Positions 58,402-64,000 of a stretch of DNA of 64,000 nucleotides are shown in pieces. The stretch's first letter is position 1, and each line of letters begins with the position of its first letter. A program made the position numbers and the translations under genes. The notes beneath the pieces were generated by a model that did not search any database, was not told the origin of the DNA, and worked only from the letters and a program-made list of their open reading frames with translations. The stretch comes from Hofstenia miamia (taxonomy: Eukaryota; Xenacoelomorpha; Acoela). The stretch is from contig SCFE01000086.1 in the NCBI GenBank assembly GCA_004352715.1, positions 1,222,124-1,286,123 of the forward strand, in the 5' to 3' direction.

Positions 58402-61400
58402 GTAAGATTTTTGTTTAGTAAAGTAGCTTTACGTCTGTTACATGTGCAAACCTCTGTTATTTTTGCTTACTATTCAGCACCGCGTGGTTATTGAAGGATA
58501 GGAATTGTGACTACTAAACTGTAAACGTATATTATGTATTATCGCACTTTAGGTAACAAATTGTTTCCATTTTCATAGAGTATCTTTAGTCATGTGTAGT
58601 GAAATGTAAATTTATTACTCTGCAATATATTTTATTTTAAATTGTTTTGTGTCAGAGGCAATAATACTATATTTTGACAATGCATTTGATCTTTCAATTT
58701 TTTGTAGATCAAAATTAAAATTCATTTTTACAGCTGCATATTGAGCCATCAAAATTGTTTTCTTTAAAATAATGCTTATTTTATCAGAAACTTCCAAATG
58801 GTTATGATAAGTCCAGACTTTTTTAACAACACTAGGTCTTTGTTTGTTTTAACTTTAAATTCATTGAGGGCTTGCTATTTGCATATCATTTCGTATATTC
58901 CAACTTTAATTTGAGTGATGATTTTTAAATTATAAAGTACTACTTTTGATGAAGTATTGTCTTTTGGTCATTGCTCTACACACCAATTTCATAAGTCACA
59001 TTTACTTTTCTATTTTCAAATCGCCCTCTTTTTCTATTTTTACCTTGCCCACATTCTTTCAAATGAAAGAATACATTAAATTTCTTCTAGCTTAGCGCTT
59101 CATTATACAAACAACCACAGATTTATTTATTAGAAGGCCGTACATTTGAAAAATAAATTAAATTTGCTTTTATGTAAAGCTAACGAATCATTTTCCAATT
59201 TTGTCTGTGTTTTATTTTTTCTGTTTCGATTTGTAATTTCATTTTTTGAAAATCAAAACAATATTTTCACGTAGTTTGACACTGCATTGAAAGCCATAGT
59301 CAACACATATTGTTTTTCATTTTGATAACATGCCAAATAATGAAATTTTCTAAATACCTTTCAAAAATATTTTCCTTGGTATTTATCAGTGATGTAAATA
59401 ATTTATAATAATTTATGATAGTTTAAAGTAAAAAAATACTGAGTATCTTATGACGATCAGTTTGATGGGGCATGAGACATAACATGGAGGCCCAGCGTAG
59501 AAAACTCTGCCCCTTGCAATGTTACTGAGGCCTTCTTTAGCATCAAAATTACTTCCATTGAACAGTCATTAATGAGAATTCTAAATTTTTAATTGCAGTT
59601 AATATCCCAGTTGTTGTTTTATGTCAAATAGGCTCATTTTGTGACTATGATTGCCTGAAATATGTTGCGATACAATAAAATGGCGCGTATGTATTTGAAA
59701 TTACACCCATTGATTTTGTGCTCCATTAAGTAAAGTAATTTTATACTATTTACAAGGATTTTGACAACTCTATGAAAGTGTGTACTCGTAGCGTTTCCAC
59801 GCCGTATTCTCACGAGAAGTATTTGTAATGCAATTGAATTTGACTTTGGTTACAAATCCATTTTCCAATGTTAATTTACAGTGCCTGGAGAGCATATCCT
59901 CATATTCCCTGTTTATCAGTATGTTTCATGTGTTGATATCCATCGACAACTAAATGACAGGACTGTTTATTAAATATGCTTTAATCACCGCATTTCTATT
60001 TGAACTGGTTCATGCATTTTAAACAAAGTTTATTTGGAATAAATCCATTTCGCTGACATTTTCCTTGACATTTGGTTTTTAACATTACTGAATTTATTTT
60101 AATTTCACTAGAGAAATTCATTTCTGAACAAAAGTTAATGAAAAGCAAATTCTTCCACCCTTTTTTAGCATCAAAATTACTTCCATTGAACAGTCATTAA
60201 TGAGAATTCTAAATTTTTAATTGAAGTTAATATCCCAGTTGTTGTTTTATGTCAAATAGGCTCATTTTGTGACTATGATTGCCTGAAATATGTTGCGATA
60301 CAATAAAATGGCGCGTATGTATTTGAAATTACACCCATTGATTTTGTGCTCCATTAAGTAAAGTAATTTTATACTATTTACAAGGATTTTGACAACTCTA
60401 TGAAAGTGTGTACTCGTAGCGTTTCCACGCCGTATTCTCACGAGAAGTATTTGTAATGCAATTGAATTTGACTTTGGTTACAAATCCATTTTCCAATGTT
60501 AATTTACAGTGCCTGGAGAGCATATCCTCATATTCCCTGTTTATCAGTATGTTTCATGTGTTGATATCCATCGACAACTAAATGACAGGACTGTTTATTA
60601 AATATGCTTTAATCACCGCATTTCTATTTGAACTGGTTCATGCATTTTAAACAAAGTTTATTTGGAATAAATCCATTTCGCTGACATTTTCCTTGACATT
60701 TGGTTTTTAACATTACTGAATTTATTTTAATTTCACTAGAGAAATTCATTTCTGAACAAAAGTTAATGAAAAGCAAATTCTTCCATTATTTAAAAGTTGT
60801 ATTGATATTATTTGACATTTATTCAGTAGCCTTCATTGTCGTTTAAGAATAACATGCTTATAATTGTGGCATTTTTATCCCTAGTGCCAGTATATGAAGT
60901 ATTGACATGCATTCCAAATCTATACTCTCTTCCTAAACAAGCCCACATTGATTTTCTGTAAAGATTGTTCATGAGATCTCCGTTGGCGTCTATTTTTAGA
61001 CAAAAACGGTTTTTGTACAACTTGAATCAGATTTTCAAATTTTTATTCATATTCAAATCATACCAGTGCTTCAGTTATCGAAAGCTTGCGCACAAAAATT
61101 TACAGAAAATAATCTGATGTCAATTTATGTAGAAAATTATATTCGCTAAAATAAATGTGTTCTCTGTTTTTGTTTAAATTTGTGGTATATCCGTTATGAA
61201 TTATTTATAATGGAAAGTGCTCGAAGTTGTTGATCTAGTTTATTAATAGTGTTTAGAGGCAGCCTTGAAATAGTAAATTACTATTACTGCTTACTATTGT
61301 CAGCAATAATAACTCTAATTGCGCCAACATTTAAAATAGCTTATTTTAGCTATTTATATTCACACTATTACATTTCCAAATTTTTATTACATAAATTCTG

Positions 61401-64000
61401 ATAGTGGATTTCATATTTATTTTTCCTATTTTCGAATACATGTAAATTTCCCTTCTTAAGTTTCAGGACCAAAATAGCTTATTTTAGCTATTTATATTCA
61501 CACTATTACATTTCCAAATTTTTATTACATACATTCTGATAGTGGATTTCGTATTTATTTTTCCTATTTTCTAATACATGTAAATTTCCCTTCTTAAGTT
61601 TCAGGATCCTGTATTGTGTGGCTATTTTTAGGTAGTCAGGCAAAAAGATCAAACAATTATTCAACTGAAGCAAGAACTAACTGTTATTCGTAAGATGCGA
61701 GACGAAGAATTACAACTAGTTGATCATAAGTTGAACTCTATGAAAAAGACTTTTACAAATCGTATATATGAAGGAGACGTCGAACGGCGCACATTACTAG
61801 CAGAACTCAATAAATACAAAAAGAAAATTGAAACTAATGAAAACAGTTCACAAACTGATCAAGTGGAGCCCCCTGCTCCATATATTCCAAAAAGGCCTAT
61901 ATCAACATTAGGTCGAAGTGCTTCCTCTAACAATACGTCAATGACTGCGATGAAGAAGAATGCTGTTTGGAACTCCGACGCAGACTATGATCGAGTCAAT
62001 GATGATTATGATGTGGTCTCGCAAGAGGATTTTAAAAATTTGCCTTCACATTTCAAAAACAAATCAAAAAAAGTAGTTGAGTGTGCTTCTCTTGATCGAT
62101 CTGGTGCTGTTACTTCAAATAAAAATCTTGAAGTTGCGAAGTCCATGCCCATGCTTGCTGTTCATAATAAACGTAAGAACATTCCTGATTGGGAACGGAG
62201 AATTTATTCCATAGCATCTTCTGGTTTTCAACTATCTGATTCACATTGTGAAAGTCAGCCACAAATTGTCAATCTTCCACCTTCAGATTGTATATTCGAT
62301 TTCTCCGGTTCTGATTCTTGTTCTATATACACCCATTTCGATGGGCGCATTCAAAGATTGTCGCACTTCTCGTTTGAAAACATTCATGACAGTCGTGATT
62401 ATGCTTTACCACCGGATGTTTCCACAAATACAAGTGTTGATCCCGACTATGACGATGACAGTGCTGATTATTGCATTCCACCCGATTGTGTTTCCGATGA
62501 AGTAGCTTCTAAAGATTATCTTAAAGAGTCGGACTTACGCGCAATAATGTCAAAATCGAATACTTCCAGCTCACTTAGTGATACAAAAGATGACTCTTTA
62601 ATTTCTGGTGTATATAGCGGTTATGTATATAAATTTGATAAGAATATATTTAATTGGGTCAGATGTTGGGCTGTACTTAAAAAAGATTCCATTTTATTTA
62701 CAAAGTATGATAAGGATGACGTTGTATCAAATGTCGAATATAAATTATCAACAATTGAAAAAGTCAGCATTGATGAAGAGAGTTTATTAATCTTTTATAT
62801 CGAGTTCACTAATGGGAAGCGCTTAACTTGTTTGACTGAAGTTGCGTCAACCCGCCAATGCTGGTTCAAACAGATATCATTGTCATTATTAAGTGTTGCG
62901 AAGCCTGGATCGTCTTTCGATTTCAAGAATCTTAAGCCGCTGACCATATTTGATAAAGGTGAAGAGAAGAAAGCTTGGGCTTTACTTCATCAAAAACAAG
63001 TTCATTTATTCAATAATAGACATGATAAACGTCCCTTTAGGTCTTGTTTACTTGATGGTGCTGTGATTTCACACAGTAAACTGAGTAGTAAGCGGGATGG
63101 AACTTCTTTTGAAAGTAGTGTATTTTTGATTTCCGTTATTTGTGAAAACACATTACCGTTATTTTTAATTGTTCATAGCAAAGGTGAATTAAATGAATGG
63201 CTCTATCAGCTGCTAATTGGTAGTGGATGGGGTCTTAAAAATGGAACCACTTTTGAACAGCTGTTGGTTGGTTTGATATTCTCTAATGGTTTCGATAAAA
63301 TTGAGACGTTGTTTGCTTTAGAAAATTTGACAAATTTTACCACATTAACATCACCGGGAATAAAACAGGAGTCTGAAATAATGCACAAAAAGTTTTGCTC
63401 ATTCATCAAAGGAAAAATTGTTGTTTCGAATTCCAGCTACTTTTATGCACTGCCAGTTCACGCATTTTCAATGTGTCTAAAATACGAAATCTTGCAAAAT
63501 GAAGCATACTGCTTATTAATGCACGAGTGCTATTCTAAAGAATCATCTCAAAGTGTACAGGCGTGGCAATTGCTATCGATCGCTGTGAGTTTATTTTTAC
63601 CAAGTGGTTGTTTTCTTTGGCTATTCAAGCACCATCTCTCACACAATGCCCAGGTTGAGGGGGAAATCGGCAAATATGCAATGTATTGCCAAAAAATGTT
63701 GGAAAGAACTGCTAACAACGGAGGAAGATTATATCCACCATCCAAATTAGAAATGTCGTCTTTACTTTTAAGAAATCCATATGAGCATTCATTTCCTATG
63801 AGTATTCCGGTGCATTTTCCAAATGGAAGTTATCACGTTGTAGCATTTGATGGGGTTTTTACTGTTAAAGAGTTTTTAGCTTCTATCAATGAACACTTGG
63901 GAATGCGTGACTGCGAACAATCAGGTTTCGCATTGTTTGCCAATTCACCTATTGAGAATGATGTTGATTATTGTCTTGATGATAACGCCAAGGTTGCCGA
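58216..64000 (+). CDS. PLEKHH: PLEKHH/MAX-1 homologue (PH-PH-MyTH4-FERM), 3' partial
   Basis: Adaptor of the PLEKHH1/PLEKHH2/nematode max-1 family: N-terminal coiled coil, two PH domains, MyTH4, FERM. MAX-1 acts in netrin/UNC-5-dependent motor-axon guidance, and PLEKHH2 links membrane and actin in podocytes. Two exons are seen: 58216-58401 (62 codons, phase 0, donor GAT|GTAAGA) and 61632 to the window edge (789 codons, open throughout). Coiled coil about 15-135; acidic, Ser-rich linker to 385; PH1 about 386-482 (GYVYKF to CWFKQISL); PH2 about 496-595; MyTH4 about 599-782 (QAWQLLSIAVSLFLP, GKYAMYCQ, LLLRNPYEHS); FERM F1 from 787 (IPVHFPNGSYHVVAFDG). The window ends inside F1. I cannot say which vertebrate paralogue is closer. 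Confidence 0.95.
59536..60785. repeat. Two-copy tandem duplication, period 628 bp
   Basis: 59536-60163 and 60164-60785 are almost identical and contiguous, without N. Confidence 0.95.
61333..61606. repeat. Two-copy tandem duplication, period 138 bp
   Basis: 61333-61470 and 61471-61606 differ at about three positions. The second copy ends 25 bases before the exon 2 acceptor. Confidence 0.95.
61632..64000 (+). CDS. PLEKHH: PLEKHH exon 2, at least 2369 bp uninterrupted
   Basis: Acceptor TTTTTAG at 61630-61631. Of the two possible AG sites only this one keeps the frame; the next (61635) leads to a stop within a dozen codons. The exon carries the rest of the coiled coil, the linker, both PH domains, MyTH4 and the beginning of FERM with no intron, although vertebrate homologues split this region into many exons. 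GTGAGT at 63585 is coding, since the MyTH4 sequence reads through it. Confidence 0.95.

Larger units (their letters stand above)
58402..61631. other. PLEKHH intron 1 (3.2 kb) with two tandem duplications
   Basis: GTAAGA to TTTTTAG. No exon is seen. Apart from the duplications at 59536-60785 and 61333-61606 it is A+T-rich with nothing recognisable. Confidence 0.8.

Noticed and set aside
63585-63640. Possible intron starting GTGAGT in PLEKHH exon 2
   Set aside because: The MyTH4 sequence (SIAVSLFLPSGCFLW) reads straight through and matches the family.
1-64000. CRISPR arrays, bacterial operons, tRNA or rRNA genes
   Set aside because: The window is animal nuclear DNA with spliced genes; no regularly spaced repeats and no tRNA or rRNA signatures were found by eye.

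Overview
The window is A+T-rich nuclear DNA (roughly two thirds A+T by eye) from an invertebrate animal. It holds two recognisable protein-coding genes in head-to-head orientation, set in a large amount of decayed transposon sequence. The clathrin-adaptor gene has five consecutive introns of only 36-43 nt in its 5' part and introns of about 1 to 6.6 kb afterwards. Both genes carry a strong splice acceptor just upstream of the start codon. Short 5' introns with long 3' introns, plus possible spliced-leader acceptors, fit a flatworm best, but I cannot fix the species. Most of the window is intron or intergenic.

Layout. Positions 4165-44287, minus strand: an AP180/CALM (PICALM) homologue, reconstructed here as 18 exons in phase, 632 codons, with only the last coding exon unresolved. 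Its introns hold a Tc1-like helix-turn-helix fragment present in two allelic-looking copies (6.3-8.6 kb), a 221-bp TTAA-flanked MITE (6879-7099), a 960-bp hAT-type element with a perfect 8-bp target duplication (8639-9598), a piggyBac-like relic (13.6-14.3 kb), a 5' piece of a Tc1/mariner element (17.15-17.6 kb) and two Tc1/mariner pseudogenes (29.5-30.8 kb). Positions 44.3-58.2 kb: intergenic, with two LINE fragments, a Tigger/pogo transposase split by a LINE, three 1000-N gaps and several redundant contig copies. Positions 58216-64000, plus strand: a PLEKHH/MAX-1 homologue (coiled coil, two PH domains, MyTH4, start of FERM) that runs off the right edge.

The two genes are not an operon and I see no functional coupling. 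PICALM acts in clathrin-coated pit assembly. PLEKHH/MAX-1 proteins are membrane/cytoskeleton adaptors, known in the nematode for axon guidance.

The assembly needs caution. Many stretches occur as exactly two adjacent copies (periods 35 to 628 bp), some separated by N and differing by transposon insertions, as expected if both haplotypes of a heterozygous animal were laid end to end. The strongest structural observation is that the contig at 47865-51735 appears to be inverted. Flipping it overlaps the left contig by 91 bp and also puts a LINE-interrupted Tigger gene back into one reading order, broken at exactly one codon.
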